A stretch of 29,932 nucleotides of DNA from Mageeibacillus sp. UBA1046 (GTDB taxonomy: Bacteria; Bacillota; Clostridia; Saccharofermentanales; DTU023): positions 1,866 through 31,797 of the forward strand of contig DCDV01000031.1 of assembly GCA_002316595.1 (NCBI GenBank), given 5' to 3'. This document shows, in pieces, positions 15,947 to 22,887 of the stretch. Within the stretch, counting starts at the first letter, position 1; the number at the start of each line of letters is the position of its first letter. The notes beneath the pieces are model-generated. The model was not told the DNA's origin. It did not search any database and was given only the letters and a program-made list of their open reading frames with translations. The position numbers were made by a program, and so were the translations under genes.

Positions 15947-16972
15947 CTACCTCCACGCGGGATAGCTTTTGCGGCGCAATAATTTCACACGTTCATCAGG
16001 CAGTCTGTTACGCAAAGCTGAAAGCGCTATACGGATATTTTTCATCTCCATCTCTCGGCCGAAAATATATGCAAGCGTGACTTCAGGTCCGTTCAGACTT
16101 TGTCCTCCCTTGTAGATATGCTGCATCAAAATGTCATCCCCGACTCTGCTGTACTCTGATGATATTCCAGGCCCGCCATAAGTCTTGGCGAATCCGGCAA
16201 GATCACGATAATAGCCTTTGCTCAGCTCTCTCTCAAGCTCAGCGGCATTAAGCTTCTGTGCTGACTTGAGCCAGTCAAGAGATAATCTTCCTTCCGGCAG
16301 CAGACTGTCATTAAAAAGCTTATCACCAAGCTTCCTCAGCCGAGTGCGAAACAGCGTCTCAAGATTGATCAAATCCCGTTTTATCGCCAGCCATTCTTCA
16401 AACCAGGGATTTGTCACTTGCCTGATCAGGTTTTTAGCTCTCTGATGCAGTCCCCGATCGATTGCCAAATCAATTCTGGCAGCATCATAACCAATAGAGT
16501 AGGCAGCTTCCGCCTTGTCTGCCAGCTCAGAAATCCAGTTCGGAAGGCCTCTGAAATCGTCTTCTTGCAAGGCACTGTTCAGCGCAGATGGCTCCACAAG
16601 CGACGGCTGCAGCATGAGATAACTAATGTCAGAGAATGATCTGGGCTGTTCAGCAACCAGTTTCTCTTTTAATAACGTCTTCAGGTTTTGACCATCAGTG
16701 AACGATAGAATTATTTCCAGATAACGCTGATCAGCCGCAATTTCGCCGAAGAGCCTGTGCAGTCTTTCTTTTTCAGCGACCAACGCAAGCTCAATATCAC
16801 CGGCATTATAACCATACTCAGTCATAATATGGGACAGGGAATCTTCGTCTGGTGCCAGAAACAATCGGTCTTGTCCTTCTTTCCCCATCAAGCCTGCCTC
16901 CAGAGAACGGATCCGACCGGTAGCATATGACCAGGAAACTGATTTCTTGTAGTTTTTTGGCAAAGTAAACAT
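15947..16972 (-). CDS. ntpC: V-type ATP synthase/ATPase subunit C (d-type rotor adaptor)
   Basis: The 341-residue all-helical, funnel-shaped subunit connects the central stalk to the proteolipid ring. Visible features are the N-terminal YATGRIRSLEAGL, the family segment AYSIGYDAARIDLAIDRGLH around residues 170-190 and the FGREMEMKNIRIALSALRN stretch close to the C-terminus, which matches the conserved YxxxKExExxNIR signature. Its start has little Shine-Dalgarno sequence, and it is 8 bp after ntpE. The length is normal. Confidence 0.93.
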   Translation of the reverse strand: MFTLPKNYKKSVSWSYATGRIRSLEAGLMGKEGQDRLFLAPDEDSLSHIMTEYGYNAGDIELALVAEKERLHRLFGEIAADQRYLEIILSFTDGQNLKTLLKEKLVAEQPRSFSDISYLMLQPSLVEPSALNSALQEDDFRGLPNWISELADKAEAAYSIGYDAARIDLAIDRGLHQRAKNLIRQVTNPWFEEWLAIKRDLINLETLFRTRLRKLGDKLFNDSLLPEGRLSLDWLKSAQKLNAAELERELSKGYYRDLAGFAKTYGGPGISSEYSRVGDDILMQHIYKGGQSLNGPEVTLAYIFGREMEMKNIRIALSALRNRLPDERVKLLRRKSYPAWR

Positions 16973-16980
16973 CTTTTTGT

Positions 16981-17562
16981 TTAATTATCCTCTAACAATT
17001 CAGCGACACACTGAGTCAGCTCGTTGCGGGCATTGCGTACTGCCAGATCATAAGTTAAATTATCAATTATCTTGTCTTGCTTAACAATTAGCCCTGCGCG
17101 GAAATCTCCGGATGATGAAGACAGGCTGAAATCACCAGTCAGTTCAGCAAGCAAAGCAGGACCTATCTCCTTGTCAGCCGGGCTGAGAACAATCTCGCCG
17201 GCCTTGATGCCAGCAGCTTCTATCATTCGAACGTAACGTAATAATTTGGTCTCCGGGGAGTCAGCTGCCAGTTTGTTTAAGGCAGCGTCAATAATTCCTT
17301 CGATCTGATTTTGACGCTTTATTAATGTGTCTTTTCTTTTTTCTGAACGAACAAGGCTTTGACCTCTGGACAGCATAGATTCCGCATCATCCTCAGTCTG
17401 AGCCCACATCTCTTCAAGAAGCTGTTTGGCAGTAATCTCTGCTTCAGACAGCAACGCTTCTGCCTTGGTCCTGGCATCTGCTTCAATTTTCTCAGCATTT
17501 ATTCTTGCTTCTTCAACAATGCGATCGGTAATTTTGTCTAGACCTTCCATAGATTGAACCAT
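16981..17562 (-). CDS. ntpE: V-type ATP synthase/ATPase subunit E (peripheral stalk)
   Basis: The 193-residue protein has a long N-terminal helix rich in Ala, Glu and Lys (about residues 8-90), with the EEARINAEKIEADARTKAEAL pattern of the E/G peripheral stalk, and a globular C-terminal part with GLIVKQDKIIDNLTY. It pairs with the G-like product of the first gene in the operon. The start overlaps the ntpK stop as TGATG with no good ribosome site, suggesting coupled translation. A second in-frame ATG lies four codons in. Confidence 0.92.
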   Translation of the reverse strand: MVQSMEGLDKITDRIVEEARINAEKIEADARTKAEALLSEAEITAKQLLEEMWAQTEDDAESMLSRGQSLVRSEKRKDTLIKRQNQIEGIIDAALNKLAADSPETKLLRYVRMIEAAGIKAGEIVLSPADKEIGPALLAELTGDFSLSSSSGDFRAGLIVKQDKIIDNLTYDLAVRNARNELTQCVAELLEDN

Positions 17563-18041
17563 CAGCTAATGTTAAGAACTGCAAGCACAGTTGCCAGGAG
17601 TGCCAAAATAGCATATGTTTCGACCATAGCCGATAAAACAATACCTTTAGCTTGTTCATTTGGTCTTTGTGCTACCAGCGCGCAGCCTGCTTCAGAAACC
17701 TTGCCTTGATAAACAGCAGAGAAAAAACCGACGATCGCTATAGGCATAGATGCAAACAGGTACATGAGCCCCATTTGCCAAGTCTGATCCAATTGACCAG
17801 CGAACAGGCCGGAAGAATTCATAATCATAAACCAGCTCAAGAGGCCGTAAATTCCCTGGGTTCCGGGCAAAGCCTGTAAAATCAACAGTTTCCCGAATTT
17901 CTCAGGGTCTTCTGTAATGACACCGGCAGCTGCCTGACCAACAAAACCGACTGCCTTTGCTGATCCAATTCCAGGAAGCGTAGCAGCTAGTCCGCCTCCC
18001 AAAAGAGTAAGAACTGGCCCGATCAAATCTGCAAAACTCAT
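17562..18041 (-). CDS. ntpK: V-type ATPase proteolipid subunit K (c-ring), probably Na+-binding
   Basis: The 159-residue membrane protein has four helices, the double-hairpin size of V-type proteolipids. The start is set at ATG 18041 because GGAGGAAATT precedes it. An upstream TTG would add four residues. The ion site has MVETYAIL with E141, the motif LPGTQGIYG (L58, T61, Q62) and YQGKV with Q112. These match the Na+ ligands L61, T64, Q65, Q110 and E139 known in Enterococcus hirae NtpK, so Na+ transport is a well-supported inference. The family repeats GIGSAK and the PEKFG loop are also present. Two stem-loops lie in the 119-bp gap before it. Confidence 0.96.
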   Translation of the reverse strand: MSFADLIGPVLTLLGGGLAATLPGIGSAKAVGFVGQAAAGVITEDPEKFGKLLILQALPGTQGIYGLLSWFMIMNSSGLFAGQLDQTWQMGLMYLFASMPIAIVGFFSAVYQGKVSEAGCALVAQRPNEQAKGIVLSAMVETYAILALLATVLAVLNIS

Positions 18042-18067
18042 AATTTCCTCCAATTTATTTCGATTGC

Positions 18068-18119
18068 GCTGACTCTCAGTTCGAAAATGTCAGCATTTTA
18101 TCTAACTGCGGTTAACCGC
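18068..18119. promoter_or_regulatory. Two stem-loops between ntpI and ntpK
   Basis: The 119-bp gap upstream of ntpK, the widest inside the V-ATPase operon, holds a perfect 12-bp palindrome GCGGTTAACCGC (18108-18119) and GCTGAC/GTCAGC arms (18068-18073 and 18089-18094). Neither is followed by a T-run on the minus strand. They could protect or process the mRNA just before the proteolipid gene, whose product is needed in about tenfold excess over subunit I. Confidence 0.4.
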
Positions 18120-18160
18120 TATAGAACAAATGATTTCCGCCTCTTAAAACGAAGCTGGTT

Positions 18161-20146
18161 TTATGCGACTTTTCTTTTTTGCTCTTGTCCTTTTTGATCC
18201 TCTATCTGATAGTACCTGGTATCTCTTTGCAAGGGTTTGAAGTAACGTCCGCCTCCCTCGAAAAACTTGCCAAACATCTCAACATATTGCAGACGGCTGG
18301 CATGGACATAGGCGGAAAGCGCTGATAAGGCAAGATTCAAGGTATGACCCAGTAAACCTATTACGACAAAGAGCAGATACCCGGCGAAGGTAGCCCCCAA
18401 TAAAAATCCTAATTGATTGACCACCATGGCAATGACGCTGGTTGCCAAAACCAAAGCTAATATACGCGTATATGAGAGAATGTCGCTAAAGTATCCGGTC
18501 ACATCATAAAGAGCTAAGATTCCTTTCAAGAAACGGACTATCGGATTCTTTGCATCGCGCCCGCCAAACAAGACAACAACGGCAGCGCCTGCCAGAGCAA
18601 GGTATGTGCCCGCTTGACGAATTATCTCTGATCCCGCTCCAAAAACTCCCGATGCTCCTCCGGCCAGCATCAGCAAACCGCCAATTATCATGTACCAGGG
18701 AACGACATCGAGGAGACCTCCGCTCAGATCGCCCTGTATCTTGGAATTCCTGATTTTTAGTGCCATGCCGGCAAATAGATGGATCACACCAAAGAGCATG
18801 CTGAATATCATTAACTTCATGGCGTCATCCATTGGATTAAACCATAGAGCTGGAAAATCATATCTGCCTTCGCTCAATACTGTCACCATATCACCGAAGA
18901 AACCCCCAAAAACAAAACCCCAGGCAACGGAAGAAACCCCGCTTATCAGAAGCATCTTCGCCAGTTGCTGCATTGTACCGCCGACTTTGAATTTGAAGAG
19001 CAGGAGAAGACAAAGGACAACCAGAGCCAGGCCGTATCCGACATCTGACAACATCATGCCAAACAACAGCATATAAAATAGCGCCATTACAGGCGTGGGA
19101 TCGGACTCATCAGAACGCGGAGCACCGAACATAGTCAAAATAATCTCATAGGTTTGATTCAGCTTATTGTTTTTTAATTTTACTGGATAATTTTCATCCG
19201 GCTCGCCGGCTACCGATGAAATAGCAACATCATGCTTCTCCCGCAAATCAGATATCAGCTCAGGCGTGTTTTCAGCAGGCACCCAGCCGCTGAGCCAAAA
19301 GGTATGAGCCGAGCGAGACAGATCTGATGCTGCGCTGTCTCTGTCAAGCAATACTCTATAATTGTCTTCCAAAAGCCAAAAGGAAGTCCTGGATTCTGCC
19401 AGTAAGGCAAGGTTTGTCTCGATTTCTGACAGTCCGGCTTTTACCGTATTGATTTTCTCTTGAAGATCCGAAATGATTAAATTTGGTTTCCCTGCTCGTA
19501 TCTGCGCAGGGACAGCATGAAAATCAGCCGCCTGAACAAGCAGCCGATTAGGGAGAGCTTTTCCCCTTAACATGATTACCGCTGCCAAGGTTCCTTCTTC
19601 AGTCTGCCGGAATTTAGTAATATGTACTTCAGGACTGTCCTGCGATAATTGCTGCTCAAGTTCTTGAATCGTTGTATCATCAGAGAAAATCCCGTACATT
19701 ATTTCCGTGTGCTGCGTCTCAGTTACAGATAAATCAACATCCAGATCTTGCCAGGGAGAAATTTGAGACAATTCTTCCTTTAAAGTAATTAATTTTTGTT
19801 TCGCGGCAACTTCTTTGGCTAAGGAATCTTCCCAGGCAGCAAGATCTGTCAAAGTCTTACCCTCTGCTTCAGGGGATAGCAGGAATTCCTCTTCACTAAC
19901 TTTTTCCTTGCTTTTAAAAAGGCTGCTGCCTTCTGGCGGGAAACGCCTGCTTATTTGCATGTTGGCAGTTTCTAAGCGGGACAGGTTCTGTTCAATTGTC
20001 ATCCGATCATCAGAGGATATCTGCTCTGCATCATCCTCTCGTGATACAATCTCCATCACTCCGGAACGCATCAAAGTATCCAGAACTTTATCCCGGTCCG
20101 GGGCCAGACCTACTACCGTGACCTTGTTCATGTCAGCTATTGCCAA
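18161..20146 (-). CDS. ntpI: V-type ATP synthase/ATPase subunit I (membrane stator, a-subunit)
   Basis: The 661-residue stator subunit has a cytoplasmic N-terminal half (about 1-345) with coiled-coil arms and a C-terminal membrane half with 7-8 hydrophobic helices. These start at MALFYMLLFGMMLSDVGYG, and GGFFGDMV follows. The essential arginine facing the proteolipid ring is R561 in SYTRILALVLA. The C-terminal VEMFGKFFEGGGRYFKPL block is characteristic. The start is a TTG giving MAIADMNKV, which resembles the MAI..M opening of homologues and overlaps the preceding gene by 14 bp. ATG 20131, one base after that gene's stop, is the alternative. Confidence 0.95.
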   Translation of the reverse strand: MAIADMNKVTVVGLAPDRDKVLDTLMRSGVMEIVSREDDAEQISSDDRMTIEQNLSRLETANMQISRRFPPEGSSLFKSKEKVSEEEFLLSPEAEGKTLTDLAAWEDSLAKEVAAKQKLITLKEELSQISPWQDLDVDLSVTETQHTEIMYGIFSDDTTIQELEQQLSQDSPEVHITKFRQTEEGTLAAVIMLRGKALPNRLLVQAADFHAVPAQIRAGKPNLIISDLQEKINTVKAGLSEIETNLALLAESRTSFWLLEDNYRVLLDRDSAASDLSRSAHTFWLSGWVPAENTPELISDLREKHDVAISSVAGEPDENYPVKLKNNKLNQTYEIILTMFGAPRSDESDPTPVMALFYMLLFGMMLSDVGYGLALVVLCLLLLFKFKVGGTMQQLAKMLLISGVSSVAWGFVFGGFFGDMVTVLSEGRYDFPALWFNPMDDAMKLMIFSMLFGVIHLFAGMALKIRNSKIQGDLSGGLLDVVPWYMIIGGLLMLAGGASGVFGAGSEIIRQAGTYLALAGAAVVVLFGGRDAKNPIVRFLKGILALYDVTGYFSDILSYTRILALVLATSVIAMVVNQLGFLLGATFAGYLLFVVIGLLGHTLNLALSALSAYVHASRLQYVEMFGKFFEGGGRYFKPLQRDTRYYQIEDQKGQEQKRKVA

Positions 20147-20453
20147 ATAAGTTCACGATCCTTCCTGTTACAGCATTAACTGCTTTCTCTCTGACTTCAG
20201 GTGAAAGAGGAGTCACAGGAGTGTGCCGCTCAGTCTCCAATTCCTGCAGCATCGAACGGTAACTCTCTTCAGCCTGAGATAAGGTTATCTGCCTTTCCTC
20301 ATCCGCCCGCAGACGGGCATCAGCAATAACCGCATCCGCTCTCTGAGCCGCGGCGTTTTGAATCTCAACAGCTTTAGTTTCGGCGGTAGCTAAAAGGTCG
20401 CAAGCTTCTGCCTCAGCTTTTTGGATAAAATCTAGAAACTGCTCTGAAGCCAT
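20133..20453 (-). CDS. ntpF: V-type ATPase G/H-like peripheral stalk subunit
   Basis: This 106-residue, highly charged alanine/glutamate-rich protein is predicted to be one long helix (about residues 8-75: EAEACDLLATAETKAVEIQ and ADARLRADEERQ) followed by a short helical end, VREKAVNAVTGRIVNLFG. This is the pattern of the G/H subunit that forms the EG stalk with NtpE, and first position in the operon agrees. Sequence identity in this family is low, so the call rests on size, composition and place. GGGAGG lies 6 bases before the ATG. Confidence 0.85.
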   Translation of the reverse strand: MASEQFLDFIQKAEAEACDLLATAETKAVEIQNAAAQRADAVIADARLRADEERQITLSQAEESYRSMLQELETERHTPVTPLSPEVREKAVNAVTGRIVNLFGNS

Positions 20454-20507
20454 TCCATTCCTCCCTTTTCACAATACTTTGAGAGATCAGAAAACAATTA
20501 TGAGAAT

Positions 20508-20542
20508 TTCAATATTCCAATAAATGGAAATTTGAATATCAA
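20508..20542 (-). promoter_or_regulatory. Putative promoter and inverted repeat upstream of the V-ATPase operon
   Basis: In the 110-bp gap before ntpF an imperfect inverted repeat has 12-bp arms (TTCAATATTCCA at 20508-20519 and TGGAAATTTGAA at 20525-20536) matching at 10 of 12 positions around a 5-base loop. TTGATA (20542-20537) with TGGAAT 17 bases on (20519-20514) makes a modest -35/-10 pair that would lie across the repeat. The repeat may be an operator. It lacks a T-run that would make it a terminator for the upstream acyltransferase gene. Confidence 0.35.
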
Positions 20543-20563
20543 GTATTGTAACATACTTCTGGC

Positions 20564-21796
20564 TTAAATCCCCATTTTGCTCCAGTCATGAACAATGATT
20601 GGCCAGGATTTGATTTCAGGATAAAAATCCCATGTTCCGGAACTGTTATATTGTCTGAAGCTTTCTCCGTAGGTGGCAAAAAGGCCGCCTTGCTGTCCCG
20701 CGTGCAGGAAACACAATTCTCCCTGCTCGTTAGAGTTTTTGCCATCATCAGGCTGAAAACATAGCTTTGATTTGCTTATGCGAACGGTACCTTGTACAGA
20801 AGGTGATCCGAATTGTTTGTTATGCTCCCTGCAAGCAGCCGGAAATGAAAGCACTGTTTCCGGTTTCCCATCAAACAGTTTTTCCAGCTCAGCCAGCTGC
20901 CACTGATGCCACTTGGCAGGATTATCAAAAAATGGATCATCCTTGATTCTGACAAAGAATCCGTCCAGACCCAGCTTAATTTTCCAGTGACATTGCCGGC
21001 AGCGAAGTGTCTTTCCCGTGCTCTCAATAGCTTGCATCTTGCCGCAGGAAGGACAATGATGAAGCATATTTTCCAATCCGGCAGCCGGCGCAGGAGTAAT
21101 ATATTTCCCCGGCTTAGCCAGTGACAGTTGAAAGTCGTAATCAGAAATGTTGAGAGCATCTTTAATTATTTCGTGAATTTCATCTACTTCCAGCGTACTT
21201 ATCTCATCTGCGGTTAGCAAAATATCACTTTCAGCCACAACTTTTCCAGGCCTGATGAAACCTTGCGTCCAGCGCGGCCAGGCCAAGTAGCAGCCCCGGC
21301 AGCGCACAATGCCGACAGCAACACCGCCTCGCTTGATCAGGCGGGCGAATTGAGGATCCAGATAGCCGGGCTCACCGTCTATAGAGCGCTGTGCCTCAGG
21401 ATAAATGAAAACTTTTCTGCCTGACTGCAATGCTCTATATATTAAAAGCATAGTCCTTACATCAACTTGAAACTGTTTTTTAGGAATAACCTGCATCAAT
21501 CTGAGAAACAGTCTTGTTTTCTTACTATAAAGAAAATCTCCGGCTACAAAATTTATTCTCTTGTGTCCCGCCGCTACAATTGCAAAAGGAATATCCAAGT
21601 AGCTGGCATGATTGCCGATCATGATAAGCGCGCCTTTATGTTTTCGAAAAGCAGCAGTTCTCTTATAGGATGCCCGAAACAATAATTTGGATAAGATCCA
21701 AAAGACAAAATAAACAAGGGCGTAGAAAATAAAATCAGGCGCCTTTAAAGAATATTTTTTCTCTTTGTCTTTGGCTTTTATATCCACTTCTGCCAT
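20564..21796 (-). CDS. PlsC-like acyltransferase with C-terminal zinc ribbon
   Basis: The protein has 410 residues from ATG 21796, chosen because AGGA lies 7 bases upstream. An ATG two codons earlier is too close to that site. One N-terminal membrane helix (FIFYALVYFVFWILSKLLF) precedes a 1-acylglycerol-3-phosphate acyltransferase domain. The catalytic HX4D appears as NHASYLD (H63, D68). The usual FPEGTRS block reads YPEAQRS. After about residue 235 comes a zinc ribbon with CPSCGKMQ and, 17 residues later, LRCRQCHWK. About 150 further residues of unrecognised sequence follow. Lipid acyl transfer at the membrane is likely, but the exact acceptor is unknown. It is transcribed divergently from the zinc-ribbon membrane protein and ends just before the V-ATPase operon. 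Confidence 0.8.
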   Translation of the reverse strand: MAEVDIKAKDKEKKYSLKAPDFIFYALVYFVFWILSKLLFRASYKRTAAFRKHKGALIMIGNHASYLDIPFAIVAAGHKRINFVAGDFLYSKKTRLFLRLMQVIPKKQFQVDVRTMLLIYRALQSGRKVFIYPEAQRSIDGEPGYLDPQFARLIKRGGVAVGIVRCRGCYLAWPRWTQGFIRPGKVVAESDILLTADEISTLEVDEIHEIIKDALNISDYDFQLSLAKPGKYITPAPAAGLENMLHHCPSCGKMQAIESTGKTLRCRQCHWKIKLGLDGFFVRIKDDPFFDNPAKWHQWQLAELEKLFDGKPETVLSFPAACREHNKQFGSPSVQGTVRISKSKLCFQPDDGKNSNEQGELCFLHAGQQGGLFATYGESFRQYNSSGTWDFYPEIKSWPIIVHDWSKMGI

Positions 21797-21884
21797 GAGC
21801 ATATCCTATCCAATATTCGGAATCTTGTCACAATTTATCCCAAAATTGCAGGTAATATGTTTTTTGACAGAAGGAAGGATGCTA

Positions 21885-22808
21885 ATGGCAAGATACTGCT
21901 TCTATTGTGGAAAACAACTGGATGAGGGTGAGAAATGTAACTGCCGCTCGCAAAGTTACTATTCAGCTGCAGAACCTGCTGACTTTGCCTCTAAGCAAAA
22001 GCCTGAGTCTAAGAGAGAAAATACTGACAATTCTGCTAAAAGTGGAAGTTCTGCTTCCGGCAAAACATATTCAGGCAGTTCTCAGAACCAGTCAAATTCG
22101 TATCAGGAAAAATATCAAAATAGCCGTAAGCGACCTTTTTTTTATCGGGATAAAAGACAGAGAAGACCTGGAGGGACATACAGAGTCCCGGGGTTAAGTA
22201 GTTTAGCCGGTTTAACCGCCTGGGTCCGGAAACCCTCTGACAAGATCCGCGAGCAAGCCCTGAATTCTGCAAATAAAGTTCCGGCCGTGGCAATCACCAT
22301 CAACCTTCTGATTCTGATGCTTTGGTTCTCTCTCTTCTATTACCGTATCTCCCTGCAATTTAAAGCACTGAACAATAGCGTTGTAAGCCCTGACGTTCTG
22401 AGCTTACTGCCATATTCTCTGGGAATCTCTGTGCTGTTTTGTTTTCTGGAGAGTTTTTTCATTTGGATTCTGCTCAAATTAATGGAGCGTCTTCCGGTCA
22501 CCTTTATCGATGTCTTGCGCTTGAGCCGCTCCGCTTATATTTATCTGACTTTATTCGTTCTTCTCGCAATCGGCACAGTTGTAACCGTACCTCTTGCCAG
22601 CCTTGCTATGGTAATATGCGGTTTTATGATTGCCATCTATGTTCACATCCGCAGTCTCTGCCATGTCTATAAAATGAACGGCAACAACCAGATTCGTTTG
22701 ATGGTTTTCACAATGATATTTTTTGCCGCCTCATTTACCTTTGCCGGCCAGCTGATACCGGTACTGATCAAAATATCCCCTTCAGTCCCGTCAAGTACCA
22801 TAAGCTAA
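21885..22808 (+). CDS. Zinc-ribbon multi-pass membrane protein of unknown function
   Basis: This is the only plus-strand gene. It has 307 residues from ATG 21885, preceded by GAAGGAAGG. An ATG two codons earlier is possible. The first 25 residues form a short zinc-finger-like ribbon, CFYCGKQLDEGEKCNC. A low-complexity Ser/Gln/Lys-rich linker follows to about residue 100 and includes a basic patch KRPFFYRDKRQRR. The C-terminal half has four or five membrane helices, with hydrophobic blocks around AVAITINLLILMLWFSLFYY, LGISVLFCFLESFFIWILL, YIYLTLFVLLAIGTVV and MVFTMIFFAASFTF. The layout recalls zinc-ribbon/Yip1-like membrane proteins of Firmicutes, but I do not recognise a specific family. It shares an 88-bp divergent promoter region with the acyltransferase. 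Confidence 0.75.
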   Translation: MARYCFYCGKQLDEGEKCNCRSQSYYSAAEPADFASKQKPESKRENTDNSAKSGSSASGKTYSGSSQNQSNSYQEKYQNSRKRPFFYRDKRQRRPGGTYRVPGLSSLAGLTAWVRKPSDKIREQALNSANKVPAVAITINLLILMLWFSLFYYRISLQFKALNNSVVSPDVLSLLPYSLGISVLFCFLESFFIWILLKLMERLPVTFIDVLRLSRSAYIYLTLFVLLAIGTVVTVPLASLAMVICGFMIAIYVHIRSLCHVYKMNGNNQIRLMVFTMIFFAASFTFAGQLIPVLIKISPSVPSSTIS

Positions 22809-22815
22809 ACAACAA

Positions 22816-22850
22816 ACGCGGCTCCGTTTAGATGCCGCGTCTATTTTCTG
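22816..22850. terminator. Bidirectional intrinsic terminator between convergent genes
   Basis: ACGCGGC (22816-22822) and GCCGCGT (22834-22840) form a perfect 7-bp GC-rich stem with an 11-base loop. CTATTTTCTGTT follows on the plus strand and a T-rich TTTGTTGTTT follows on the minus strand. It sits between the stop of the plus-strand membrane protein (22808) and the stop of clpC (22888), so it can end transcription from both sides. Confidence 0.8.
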
Positions 22851-22887
22851 TTATTATTCACCGATGTGACTGTGATCGAATGCTTTT

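Noticed and set aside
21765..21884. 40-residue upstream extension of the plus-strand zinc-ribbon protein
   Set aside because: It would overlap the start of the divergent acyltransferase gene, and the ATG at 21885 has GAAGGAAGG and opens directly into the zinc ribbon.
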